NCBI GenBank assembly: GCA_003427395.1
Contig: BFEA01000090.1
Coordinates: 1,991,304 to 2,055,303, forward strand
Length of the DNA stretch: 64,000 bases
Direction: 5' to 3'
DNA from: Chara braunii
Lineage: Eukaryota > Streptophyta > Charophyceae > Charales > Characeae
Position 1 is the first letter of the stretch. Every line of letters starts with the position of its first letter. Shown one piece after another: positions 24,401-35,499 of the stretch. The notes under the pieces were generated by a model. That model was not told the origin of the DNA and made no database searches. It saw only the letters and a list, made by a program, of their open reading frames with translations. Both the position numbers and the translations under genes were made by a program.

Positions 24401-25200
24401 ACGGGAACTTATCAAATAAAACTGAAAATTTTTGAATTGGACGAACATTGGAATGATAATTTATAAATAGGAAGGATTTTTTTTTAATAGAATGTTTTTT
24501 CAACTTTCATTTCTCGTGGGAATTTTTATGTTAAACCAGACCATTCAACTTAGAAATAGTATCTAGCCCATTATAAAGCAAATCAAAAAAATATAGCAGC
24601 CAGTCCATTCAACTTAAAAATATGTCTGACCCTTTTTGTGACTCACAATCGCAATCAAGACCACCTTTCTCCCACCTTCCCCCAATCACCGCCTTCTGTC
24701 CGACTTCAAATAATAAGTAAAACAAAATTTCATTCATTCAATTCCCTTATTCAATTTGACTGCACGAATTCAGAGTCAGACATTATAGAAAGATGTAAAA
24801 GATAGGGGTGTAATGAACACATATAAGAAAAAAACTATACATGTAAGTTTTCTGTCTCCATAACCTCGCCTTGGTTCCAGTAAAGCTCCCTCAATCGGGA
24901 GGGCAGCCTTCCATAGAGGCCTTGGCATGGATTACGGGTTTCCAATCCCGTATGTCGCCTTCCTTTCGTAACCAATGGACTAGACTGAGAGTAAGAAAGG
25001 TAGAAAGAAAAATATTACGTCACTCAGATACAAGGCAGGTGCGTTCAGACTCACGGGAGAGGGTCTGGTTGTCGTGAGTCGGTTGAGGGCCCCACAATGG
25101 TGACAAAACAAAACGCAGTAGGATGCCCGAACCACGGTCCAAAACGCAGGACAACTATACTCTAGTAAACTTCTAGTTGTAACTCCCTCAGAAAGCATGA
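21470..25200 (-). repeat. LTR copy C (diverged)
   Basis: It aligns with copies A and B from GGTCGACTAGGAC (about 21535) through CAAGTAGTCGCAATGATG (about 21738), a decayed 123-bp array (about 22660-23090), the hairpin array (about 23320-24640, loop now ATTCAACTTAGAAACAAT) and the segment ending TTGAGGGCCCCACAATGG (about 25084). The conserved hairpin found at 2926 in copy A is deleted here. Its right part and end could not be traced past about 25200. Confidence 0.65.
23320..24640 (-). repeat. Decayed hairpin array (copy C)
   Basis: About ten units are built on CATTCAACTTAGAAAC. One example is GGCTGAGTCATT...AATGCTCAACC near 23526-23560, where the unpaired C below ATT is retained. Several other units have lost pairing. 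AT-rich sequence at about 23990-24520 interrupts the array. Confidence 0.6.
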
Positions 25201-25479
25201 TCTGCCTTCCAAATCGTAATATCGCTACCTCTGACTAAGTGCAGGAACACAAACTAGAAAACGCGAGTTCGAATAGAGCACACCCTCGGTGTTCTATTCG
25301 AGTAGCAGACAAAACACAACATGCATACCATCAACGATCAATGAAATACTCAGCAAGTAAGGTAGCGAAGAACTTCAACATCAGCACTGCAGAGGAAAAT
25401 ACAACGACGTCCTATGATCGCAATAGTTGTTACTAGTCAACAACAACCTGTCAACATCGGTCTGCTTCCATCACAAACC

Positions 25480-25655
25480 ACTCCACCTAATCGCAAAATT
25501 GATCAGATGAAGCAACATTTTTGTGTGGCGAAGCATACCAACCTGCACCCGCTAACATAGATTAGTCTGCCACCTAATCACAAAATTGATCAAAAAAAGC
25601 AACATTTCTTTGTCGCAAAGCATACCAACCAGCAGTCGCTAACATAGATCATACC
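25480..25655. repeat. Two-copy tandem duplication, about 88 bp
   Basis: CACCTAATCGCAAAATTGAT at about 25486 and CACCTAATCACAAAATTGAT at about 25571 begin two diverged tandem copies that both run through GCATACCAACC and GCTAACATAGAT. Confidence 0.75.
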
Positions 25656-26304
25656 GCGTGTTGCAGAACCAACTACAATTTTGATGAAGTAAGAAGGTAT
25701 GTCGTTTTGTTGCCCCGTCCAGAAGGTATCTGGTTTTGAACTTAACTTTGTACTTCACTCAGTTCATGGACGTACCAAATGAGTCAGACCAATTGGCCTA
25801 CTACAATTTGCAAAGAGTTGGTTGTGCTAGCCCCCACTTGCCGCGAATGACAGCACAATCACTTTGGTCAGAGGTCTAACCATCCAACCACCATAACGGA
25901 AGAATCCAGATCTCGACCACCACGAAGGCGAGCAACACGAGTTGCACGACTACCACCCCGACGGCGAAGGGCTCTTAATGGACAAGATAGCGAGCGCGAC
26001 TACGATCAACACGGTGAAGATCCCAACTGCGGACACGATGACATGCAACAACACTATTATTATTTCGAACGATGGCGATCTGGATGAAGTTGAGCGGGAC
26101 AATGAAGATGAGTCCGGTCATAGGCACGAACCTTGCCTGCTACTCACCTAATATTTGTAAATATTCCCGCCAATTTTATTTTTCTATGAGGGTACACTCA
26201 CACGAGCTTCATGGTCAGCGAATCCGACCGTAATTGTGGCTAGGTAAGTGTTCCTCCCTCCTTTAGCCTTCCAGTTCGACTCCCCATCCCCTCATTCAAG
26301 TTCT

Positions 26305-26307
<3 letters not shown>

Positions 26308-26386
<79 letters not shown>

Positions 26387-26393
26387 CCTCCCC
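26308..26393. repeat. (CT)n microsatellite
   Basis: A long CT run, occupying the place expected for the (CT)n of LTR copy C. Confidence 0.95.
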
Positions 26394-26537
26394 TTTTTGT
26401 TGCCTCGGTTGATGCTCCTTCCTCACTCTTACCAACCCACAAGCGTTCATTCAAGGCAACTCTCTCTCTCCTTTTTGTTGCCTCGGTTGATGCTCCTTCC
26501 TCACTCTTACCAACCCACAAGCGTCCATTCAAGGCAA
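26393..26537. repeat. Tandem duplication, about 72 bp
   Basis: TTTTTGTTGCCTCGGTTGAT through CATTCAAGGCAA occurs twice (from about 26395 and 26470), nearly identical, so it is recent compared with its surroundings. Confidence 0.85.
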
Positions 26538-27303
26538 GGCAAATCCTCTGCTATTTGAAAGCTAGGTGCACCAGCTGCTGGAATCGAATACGATGCCGAG
26601 CGGCAACTCCTTCATATCATCCATGATGACGAAGAGACTATCACCACGACAAGTACGAGTCTGCAAACGACCTTGGTGATAAAGAAGACGAAGTTGATGA
26701 TGAGCAAAAATGCTCGGCAAACATGCAAAATGAGAATAAATCTTTCGATAGAATACGAAACGATACATTACTTATATGGACTCTACTAAACGGTCATTTA
26801 CACCTCCGACATCAATGAATCTAGTCGACATCTCGGCCAGGTGGATACATTATCGTGAGGAGGAGCAACACCGTGAAGAAGGCAACCATGAGGATGACCA
26901 AGCATTGCTGGCAACTAAGCGGTCCACTCCTTTCGCTCGACCTTCCTTCCCTCTGATCGGCCATTACAGGTCGTCCCTCTTTTCCATTAAACCCATTTTG
27001 CCCAAAGTCCCCGCAAGATATATGTGTTCCTCCCAACTACTAATAGAATCAATTGCGAGTGTAGCTTCACGTGGTCGCACCATCGGTCTCGACTGTGGAC
27101 ATAGCGATAACGGGTTTAGGAGGGCGAACGTGGAGAGGGAGAGCGTTGATCGTGACCATTAGCGAGACCAAAAATGTGAGTTTGTGACATGGCTAACAAG
27201 CCTAATCGTGAACTTTGCTTACTATCCACCCGATATGCAAACAAAGTATCAACCTTCCCCTGGAACATGGAAAGATACACCGACAAGGTAAGTTTTTTTT
27301 TTT

Positions 27304-27311
<8 letters not shown>

Positions 27312-27374
<63 letters not shown>
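27312..27374. repeat. (CT)n microsatellite
   Basis: A pure CT run preceded by an 18-base poly-T. Confidence 0.95.
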
Positions 27375-27376
<2 letters not shown>

Positions 27377-28160
27377 TGCGTTCTGTTTCCCTTCTTTCAG
27401 TTCGTCTCCATCTCCTTCTTTCCTTCATCTCTCGTTGTCTTTCTCGTTTCTCCTTCGCTTGCGCCCTTGCTGCCGCACGCTTATCTTTGCGCGCTTCCTC
27501 CCTTTTGCGCTCGCAGAGGTACATACTGGGGATAAATCTTCACGTAGGCACAGGACGATCCATGCACTAGGTTTCCGTTGTCATGCCCGCTGCTCAAATA
27601 TAGAAATGGGAGTGAATCTCACACTATAAGTTGGCCAGATACACCACTGACTGAACTGTTTCGTGCTGCGCCCCACCACTAGGCATCATTTTTTTTTCTC
27701 TTTCTCTCCTTCCACCATACGCATCCTCTCCCTCTTCACCCCTTTCTGCCTTCCTACCAACCACGTACCCATTCCAACTGTACCTTAGAAGTCGTCCAGA
27801 AGTGGAATCTTCGAAACGTGGTTTGACTTGCCCGCCTCCATCAGGGGTGATCACTGCTCTTCCTGTACGGCCAAACCGACCCACGTATAACCTCTAATGC
27901 CCACACCGGCCTAATTAGTATCCTAACACAAAAACCAATGTTGCCATTGCACTCGCCCCGCCCCAAAACCTTAGCGATGACTTTTACTTTGTCCGTTTTC
28001 TTTAAGGAACGGGCGAGCTTCGCGTTCGTCCTCGTTCTTCGCCTCACAATTCCCCCGTTTTTTTCCTTTCTCGTTTTCGTTAACGTCAACCCCCTTTTCG
28101 CCCCTCTCAACGCTAATCATTATGTACTCTGACAGTACTCAACACAAAAGGAAAAAACTT

Positions 28161-28264
28161 AAACTTTCGGACGTTTTCATGATTTATGTGTGTCATCCTT
28201 GCGCATGGGTTATACTAATCTTCTCTGTATCTTTCTTATTTTAACAAATGTCCACTCCCGAGAC
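28161..28264 (-). pseudogene. Full-length U6 snRNA-derived sequence
   Basis: Read on the minus strand it follows U6 from its 5' hairpin region to the 3' T run. The block ATACAGAGAAGATTAG, including the ACAGAGA 5' splice-site-pairing box, is intact, as is GCGCAAGGATGACAC. The catalytic AGC triad appears as AGT, the segment after it is altered, and the 5' hairpin is degraded. A run of T follows the 3' end. No TATA box or upstream element is visible at the usual distance. It is best read as a retro-derived pseudogene rather than a working U6 gene. Confidence 0.8.
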
Positions 28265-28325
28265 CAGGTTCACGAAAGCGGCCGAGCCCGATAACTCAGG
28301 AGTTTTTTTCACCTAATTCCATCAG

Positions 28326-28385
28326 GATTCCAACTCAGGTTTGCCTTTCAATCATTCACAGGTGTACCAATTGTGCTAACACCAT
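28326..28385 (-). other. tRNA-like A/B-box segment, possible SINE head
   Basis: On the minus strand TTAGCACAATTGGTA resembles a Pol III A box and, about 35 bases later, GAGTTGGAATCC resembles a B box. The T-arm does not fold, so this is not a tRNA gene. It lies about 60 bp upstream of the U6-derived sequence on the same strand. Confidence 0.35.
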
Positions 28386-28960
28386 TGGTTCCAACGGCGG
28401 TTCCCAAAACAATACGGGTCCGGTCCTGAAAACGTTGTCGATGGCATCGACTCCTATTTTTCTCGAAAAAGACGAGAGTCCTCCCGTCCATGTCACGGAG
28501 GAGTTAAACAAAAGAAAAATTGAGAGACAGCTTAGGGACGACGCATAAATAACCCTGCGAACCGCCGAGACAGGCGTGGTTGCGTCGTCCCTTCGCCGCT
28601 CTAGCACGATGCGCCAGCCATATTTCCCACGGTCCCCTATGACAGGATAGGTTCTTGCAAGGCCCGACTTTCCTTCCCTAAGGGGTTGTTACCACCCTTA
28701 GCGGTGTATCCCTACCGAGCTACTAACCTTCATGAGAATATTTTTATATGCAATTGCAGAGCTAGGTCAGCCGGGTGCATGTGCTCATTTCGTTGTGGTA
28801 TACGCACGCTTGGTTAACGCTAAGTGGACCCGAACATCGTCCGTTCCTTAGGGCGCTGATCTCCTGAGTACGAAGCAAATGGTGATCGACTAGGATGATA
28901 TCAACCAAGCGTGAAACCCGCAACTCAATCCGATTCCCTTAGACATACAATTCAAAAAAA

Positions 28961-31435
28961 AGAGAAAGTTACAACGATCAAATATAATTATATCGAAACA
29001 AACTGCCAACAGGAAGTTAGCTTTGACAATAACCTAGATGCAGCCGATAAGGTAGTCGGGGTACCTCAATTCTGACTTGATAAGTCGCACTGCCAAAGTC
29101 TTTCATTCCACCCTACTGCCGACCTAGTAAGACTAGTTGCACACACAACCATCTCTATATGTTCCCAATCCTTTCGAATGACAGACTGCTTTGCAAATAA
29201 TTGTTGATCAGGTGTATTACTTGAAGTGTTACATATCTCTCCCTCTAGGAAGTGGTCCCTCGTCCGAGCACAAAGCTCGAATCTCAAAAGTTGGGTTGTC
29301 TCCACCGAATCGGCAAAGTACCCGTCCATAAAATGGTTCACTTTGAGTCAATAACAAGGTCGGCTCCTAAAGCAACGAACGCTTGCCCCAGATCCTTCCT
29401 AGAGTGACAATATGTCCGCCGCAAGTAAGTTTCAGTTTTTAACTTGGACGAAAAAGTTGAAGGAGATAAAAAATCAGAATCATTTGGACAGGTATAGGTA
29501 GTTAAGGTCGTTCGGGATAGAAAGGGTCGATCCTCAGAAAAAGGTCAAAGTCCGTTTCACCTTATATGCTTTATTTCAATCGAATGCATTTTATGGTGCG
29601 CATAGCATTAACGTTTTTCAAAACAACGAAAATTTTTTGACATGCAGGCATGTGAAACGTTAAAAGAAGAAAATAATTTTTTCTTTTCTCAAATAGACAT
29701 CAATCTCCTTTGCAAGCATCCTTCTACCTACCTACACAGAACGCAAAGAAACCACTACAGTCCCATACTCAAGTCAAACCTTTTCACTCACATGTATGAC
29801 TCACACAACTTTCCTTCACCTTTTCTTTCGAACATTCAAAAGAAACAGGGTCAAGCAAAGTGTGGATTCACACAGATGTGAAGGAAATTTTGAATCAATC
29901 AACTGATCTTGAGTGAAGTTTGGTTCGACTCCCTAAAAAAAAAACGAATAATATCCCAATCAAATAGAAAATATTTGCGTTTGAAGTCCAAAATATGCGG
30001 TCCAACTTTCTGAACATCCCCAAAGCAGTCTCAACTGCAGTTCCAATCATACAAAACCTCCAAGGACTACCCCAAACCAACTCGCCGATCCACACCACCT
30101 CAAATCACAGGGTCCGCTCCCAATTGCTACGCCAACCGTTTATGCCTCAACCTTATATTGATCCTGACAATGGTCTCACACATTCTCACACCCTCGCTCA
30201 CAATATCCGTTCGTATTGTGTCCCACAAAAAACAATAAAGGTTACCCCAACGAAAATCGCATGTGCCCGCGTACCAAGTTCTGCGGTCCCAAAATAGTCG
30301 TGCAGTGGCACCAACAGATCCACCCTACCTCAAATGTCGATGGTACGAGTTGAACTGAAGAAAAAAAAAAAAAATCCCACGGCCTCAAAACATAGCATTT
30401 GGAGCTAGGTCCAAGATATACATCAGCGTCGTTCCTCCTCTAGACCACGCTGAAATACACCATAACCGCTGCACACCACAAAAAATAACGGCGGGCGAAA
30501 AACTAATCGCAGGTCACTGCCCTTTGTATTGTCAAAACTGGTACCACGGTCGTTCAGCAAAACCATCGCTTAATCATACAAAAAAGAAGGCTTCTCTAAG
30601 CCACAACTTTCCGCAACACCTCCCCTCAAAACATTGTCGGTGCACCGAAAAAACCCCTTAAAAGTGTTGTCGTTGTCGTGCTATCAAACGTACAACATCT
30701 TCCCACACAAACTAAGAAAGTTAGTATCGCGCAATAATTCGGGCAGCATATTCCCTCCAAAAATAAATTCGCCGACGTGCGTAAAATTTACAGCGTGACC
30801 CCTCTAAAAATATCGCCCCGATGCTGAAAACGTTCGGAAGCATAGTCCTCCTTCAACATGCCCCCATTGTCGTGCTGCCAACCGGGCAACACCTCCCTGG
30901 CGTGCGCCGCTCACCACACAATCTAACTCCGTCACAACCTAATGGCCACAACACCAATGCAAGGGCGGGGCAGTGAGCTCTCAACCTCTGGCTATAGCTA
31001 TCTTTTTTTATTTCCCTCTACTTCCCTGCAAACCTCCACCAACAGCATCACCTCTAACAGTGTAATAAAACTCATTTTGCACATGAAGTGCAAGTGAGCA
31101 GTATCAAAACCTCAACAATTGTTAGGCAAGTGTGGGTGTTGTTGGCTTTTATAACCATCTGAAAGGTTGTGGACAACAACTTGGGTTGGACCCTTGATCC
31201 GAACTCACAAACAAGGGTCAAAATCTTTGATGTTCCCCTAGGGGAATAAGGTCTTCCAATCCCTGAAGCATTTGGCCTTCCCGTCAGGCGACATGCTTCA
31301 GGGAATGGTTGTACACAGCCATTACCGAACCTATTTAAAAAACGAGCAGACTCAACCCCAATTACACTCCCCCCCACAAACACACACTCATCTAACCACT
31401 ACCACGGCCACATACGTGGTCATTTCCCCTTCTTT

Positions 31436-31483
<48 letters not shown>

Positions 31484-31850
31484 CTTCTCTAATCTCTTTG
31501 TTCTCTTGTTAGGGGGCAACTCAACAGTCGCACCTTCCCTTAGTTCTGTCACAGAGTAGAACTAGAGTCAATCTCAACAGGGGCTTCTCTCCAACACGTC
31601 TGTATCTGGCGCAATAAGGGGGTCAGATCCAGGTATGCGTCCAATGATCGCTGCCCATTTCAAAACGAACAGCCGCAGTCTTATCNCGAAACAAAATAAG
31701 GGGGGGGGGGGGGAACACCCTAAAAATTATAAAGAAAATCTAAAAAGAAGAAGAAAACAAAACTTAAGTGCGGTGTTGGCCGCAACCCGTTCATCGAAAT
31801 AAGCGGGCACTTGCACAACACGTAGAAAACAAGGGGGGGGAGAGAAAAAA
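28961..31850. other. No recognisable gene
   Basis: Open frames at 29066-29341 (minus) and 29995-30297 (plus) resemble no family I recognise. Composition is unremarkable apart from a poly-T of roughly 39 at about 31438-31476 and a poly-G run near 31701-31713. Confidence 0.4.
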
Positions 31851-31854
31851 AAAT

Positions 31855-31987
31855 GTGGTTGTGTATATCTTCATGTTTTAGCAGTAGATTCATTCAATTA
31901 TGCTCATCCTCTCGATGGAAGCACCATGAGTTTAGCCGCTAGGCTGGAGACTTCATGTTCTCTCTTTCTCTCTCTTTCTCTCTCTTT

Positions 31988-32030
<43 letters not shown>

Positions 32031-32165
32031 GCACACACAAGTGTAGTAGTGTATATTTACACGTTTTAGCGTTAGATTCATTCGATTTTGTTGATCCTCC
32101 CGATGAAAAACTCTCCCCTCAGCCCGTTCCTCGAAACGAACAAACGCTCAGGCAACTCGTATGAA
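31855..32165. repeat. GTAGTAGTG-type repeat units with (CT)n and (CA)n
   Basis: Two units carry GTATAT(C/T)TTCA or GTATATTTACA, TTTTAGC(A/G), GATTCATTC and GATCCTC or CATCCTC motifs, separated by (CT)n and (CA)n (31960-32037). Related units occur at 49855-50400 in copy G. Confidence 0.6.
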
Positions 32166-32508
32166 CAAAAGGAGAGGGGGGGGGAATCTAAAAAAATGGA
32201 GAAAATCTAAGGAAAAAAAACACTAAAAAAAATCTTAATATGAAATCTAAAAAGAATCTGACAAAGAAAATAAAATAAAAACTTACCTTTGAAGTGAAAA
32301 AATTACCCGTAAATTCAGGCGCCTACAACCTCTTTCTTACCCGCCATCTGGTTGGTGTCACTTCGTAGGTTTTAGTTTCCCTTTTCTATTTTGTTTTATC
32401 TCGTTCGCTTAGAGACAACGATTACATAAAAATGCGTGACTTTTCATCCACGCCATGTTGAAATACAGACTCAAGTTTGATCCCTCACAAAAATCGAAAA
32501 ACAAAACT

Positions 32509-32580
32509 AGGACCATTTCGCAATTTATGTGTGACATCCTTGCGAAGAGACCATGCTAATCTTGGCACTGTGTGACCGAT
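32509..32580 (-). pseudogene. Partial U6 snRNA-derived sequence
   Basis: On the minus strand AAGATTAGCATGG, CGCAAGGATGTCACACATAA and GAAATGGTCC match the 3' two thirds of U6. The AGC triad is intact here, unlike at 28161-28264. The 5' third, upstream of the ACAG of the ACAGAGA box, is unrelated. It was therefore a separate insertion or a 5'-truncated copy. Confidence 0.75.
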
Positions 32581-32639
32581 CTCAGTCGCTTAATCCGCAC
32601 ATCGTGTAGTTGAAATCAACCGTGCGAACACTCTCACCT

Positions 32640-32780
32640 CTGTGGACTGCTCCTTCAAAAGGAGCTAGCCCAGTGGTACGTTCAGACTCAATTTGGGTAT
32701 TTGTTGGGTGACAGTCTCATGCGTTACCTACTGGGTCAACTCCTACTATAGAAGGAGTGGCCGCCTGTCCGTGGCTTTGC
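32640..32780. other. Hairpin and tRNA-like motif cluster
   Basis: GGAGCTAGCCCAGTGGTA resembles a Pol III A box and is shared with GGAGCTAGCTCAGGGGTC at about 51468 in copy G. Short palindromes GCTCCTT...AAGGAGC and CTCCT...AGGAG surround it. A B box at the proper distance is not convincing in either copy. Confidence 0.25.
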
Positions 32781-34023
32781 AAGGTCTGACTGCCTTACCG
32801 GTTCGCACGACTGGCTACCTTACCTACGGCTCGGACAAGAGTCCAGCCTGGTAAGTTAGGTATGGATAACCCAACCTATGATACGAAATTACAAATTTAC
32901 GGTCCTACACATCCGAGGCCTATTAAAAAAATAAAATTAGGGTATTTTTTCAGCTCCTTGGCCACATGCTCTGCTTGGCCGTTCCCTTTGGTATATTTAG
33001 ACCCTGAATCGCACGAGTTAACAGCCGCACGATCTTATTTTGAAAATAATAGGTTAAAATTTATTGTTTCATAGGCCGCACACCCTTGTGGCCTCGTAAA
33101 AAATGAAACAAATCCAATCACACTGCCTACCCCAGACGTCGACACACATCCGAATTAGAACTATTTTAGTCTCCAGTCATAGGTCAGGTCTGAATAAACT
33201 TTTGACAACGCGTCATCCTCATCAAGTCAAAAGTTTCCACAAAAGTTGGAAAATGTCAACATTCAAAAACACCAACCAGATACCCGTATAAGGGTTTCTA
33301 TTTTGACAAAGGGACTTTAAATTCAAAATAAACTAATACTCAATAATAATAAAATGAAACTTAAGAAAAATAAGAGCGGAGGGGGAGGAACTGCCGACAC
33401 CCCCTCGGTCCCGCCAAACGGACCCCCAGCCGGGATCGGTAACAAAATCAAGGGGGATGGTTCCACCGAGTCCTCAATCCATCAGTCCCTTCAATATACT
33501 TCGTTGCTGCTTTGTTGCTCGTCGTTGACTTCAATCCTTGAATATGCTTGGTGAAATTCCTACATCATAACCAACTTGAATAGCGATAGGCCCAAGACTG
33601 ACTTTGGACACACAATTCTCTTTATAAACGGTACTGGTATTGTGGTCGGCCTGCAAAATGCACCAAGGCTACAATGGCCTACGGATCGCTCCCGCTGCTG
33701 CCGAATTCCCACATCTACGATAGGAAGGCTCGAGGCGATGTATTTGATGCCAAACACACTGCCCACCACGTTTAGGGCATGCATCCCCTGACCTTTGACA
33801 CCACACATACCCAAGCCTCAAAGGTGACACACTTTAGTAGTCAAGAACGCTGCGAACATCGCTCGTCAAGGCAAAAACTCAAGCTTTTCCCGCAGGTACG
33901 GGGCTTTGCCGCCCACATTGAATTTCTACCTTATGAGCCTTGGCGCTTCTCTTACTCGCATATCGGTTCTCTCTACCCAATTCTACTAATTCTTTGCCAA
34001 CACCTCGTTCTAGCTACACAAAA

Positions 34024-34048
34024 CGCCGTCAAACTAAACTTGACGGCG
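34024..34048. other. Perfect 9-bp-arm hairpin near LTR end
   Basis: CGCCGTCAA and TTGACGGCG are separated by seven bases, about 30 bp inside the LTR-terminal palindrome at 34080-34099. Confidence 0.7.
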
Positions 34049-35499
34049 CACCGTATGTGGCTTGCAAAAGGTACATTACATATCCTTGTAAGGGTATTTG
34101 GTACAACACCGTGTCATAGATCGAGAACAAGTAAGGTATGTGTGTGTGTCTGAGTGAGCATGATGGCGACGCATTGTCGGGCGTGGCTGTCCCACACCTT
34201 GCTGTAGGTGTTGGATCTCACTCTCGTGTCACGTAGGATTAAGTTATTGCGTTTGAGTCAACAGAGATCTCACTCCAACCGTGCATGCCCGCTACACCTC
34301 TCACAGTTCCATGCGATAGGATACAACTCCGAGATGTACAACTCTCCTCTACCTGAGGGTTATCACCACCCTTAGGTAGGTGTATCCCTGATGAGCTACT
34401 GACTTACGTGTGAAGAATTTTACTTGCAATCACAGAGGTAAGTTAGCCAAGGGCGTTTGCTCCATCATTGTAGCATAGGCATACGCGCGGTCAAACGTCT
34501 AAGACTGAGCCGTATATGTGTCGGGCATCATGAGGTTGATCTCCCGAACCAACTTACGATCCAAGTCAACTTGACTGACGAACTTCTGCACGTATGCCAT
34601 TTTAATTTATTACCCTTAACCTAACAAGTTATTCGTGCTAATTTTTTTTTTCAATCAACACACATATAATGAATAGGCTTTAGAAGTTTAAACTTAAGGG
34701 AAAAAAAATATTTTTATATTTTTCACAAACAAAGACAAACATAGAATGCACAAATTTTTGGCTTAATAAAAAAAACATAGTTTTTTTGCCTTTCAATTAT
34801 GCACCACAAATCAAGATAGATTTATGAACTTTCAATGACAAATGAAATGTATAAGACTCTTAACCGTGCCAAATATCCTGATTTGTTCAGCATTAAGAAA
34901 AAACAAAGATCGAATAACCAAACAAAATGTAAAAATGTTATGAGTCATTGAAGTGTCTGAGTCGAGGCCCAGTAGACTATAAGTTTGTCAATATAAGTTA
35001 CGTAGTGAATAACTTACAGATGGTCGCTTTATTGACCTACAAACAAAAACCAAACGCGTTACACAATTCTAATAGGGTCAACCATTTGTTAACTTTCACC
35101 CACATTTCACTACACTTTCAATCCTCTCAATCAGACATCTTTATTTTTCGACTTAATCACTTAGTTTTATATGACTTTAGTCTTTCAAGGGCGTTTTTTT
35201 TACCGAAAATATACCCTTTAGACAATGACCCGAAAATATGAAGTGTCTTTTAGTGCAAGGATCGATGCAAAATGTGAGTGTCAGGGGTCAGTGAGTGTTG
35301 AGTAGACAAACCGACCGTTATCATAAGGCAACACCATGTAGTATTGTATAAACTCATAATGACTCATTTTGGAAGTTAAGGTGACATGCAATCGCACACA
35401 CGTCAACACAGTCTCAACACCCTTTGCCATCAATATGATCATATATGAAATTTTGTAATATGAATTTCAAATTTAACGGAGGACTATAATTTAATCCGA

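Larger units (their letters stand above)
25660..28160. other. Intervening sequence; no recognisable gene
   Basis: It holds two (CT)n tracts, a 72-bp duplication and GC-neutral sequence. An open plus frame at 25942-26151 is acidic and matches nothing I know. The arginine/glutamate-rich and serine/leucine-rich frames simply translate the (CT)n runs. Confidence 0.4.
28608..34108 (-). repeat. LTR copy C2 (diverged)
   Basis: The left part (28608-28960) matches the start of copy B: CCTATGACAGGATAGG, CCGAGCTACTAACC, GCAATTGCAGAG, GATCGACTAGGATG. At the right a palindrome like the LTR-terminal one sits at 34080-34099, with TG on the minus strand at 34108-34107. The stretch between holds (CT)n/(CA)n and GTAGTAG repeats like those in copy G. 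Whether both ends belong to one LTR is an inference from order and spacing. Confidence 0.4.

Noticed and set aside
33560-33814. 84-residue minus frame as a protease or host exon
   Set aside because: No catalytic motif or family resemblance was found; kept as unknown sequence within LTR copy C2.
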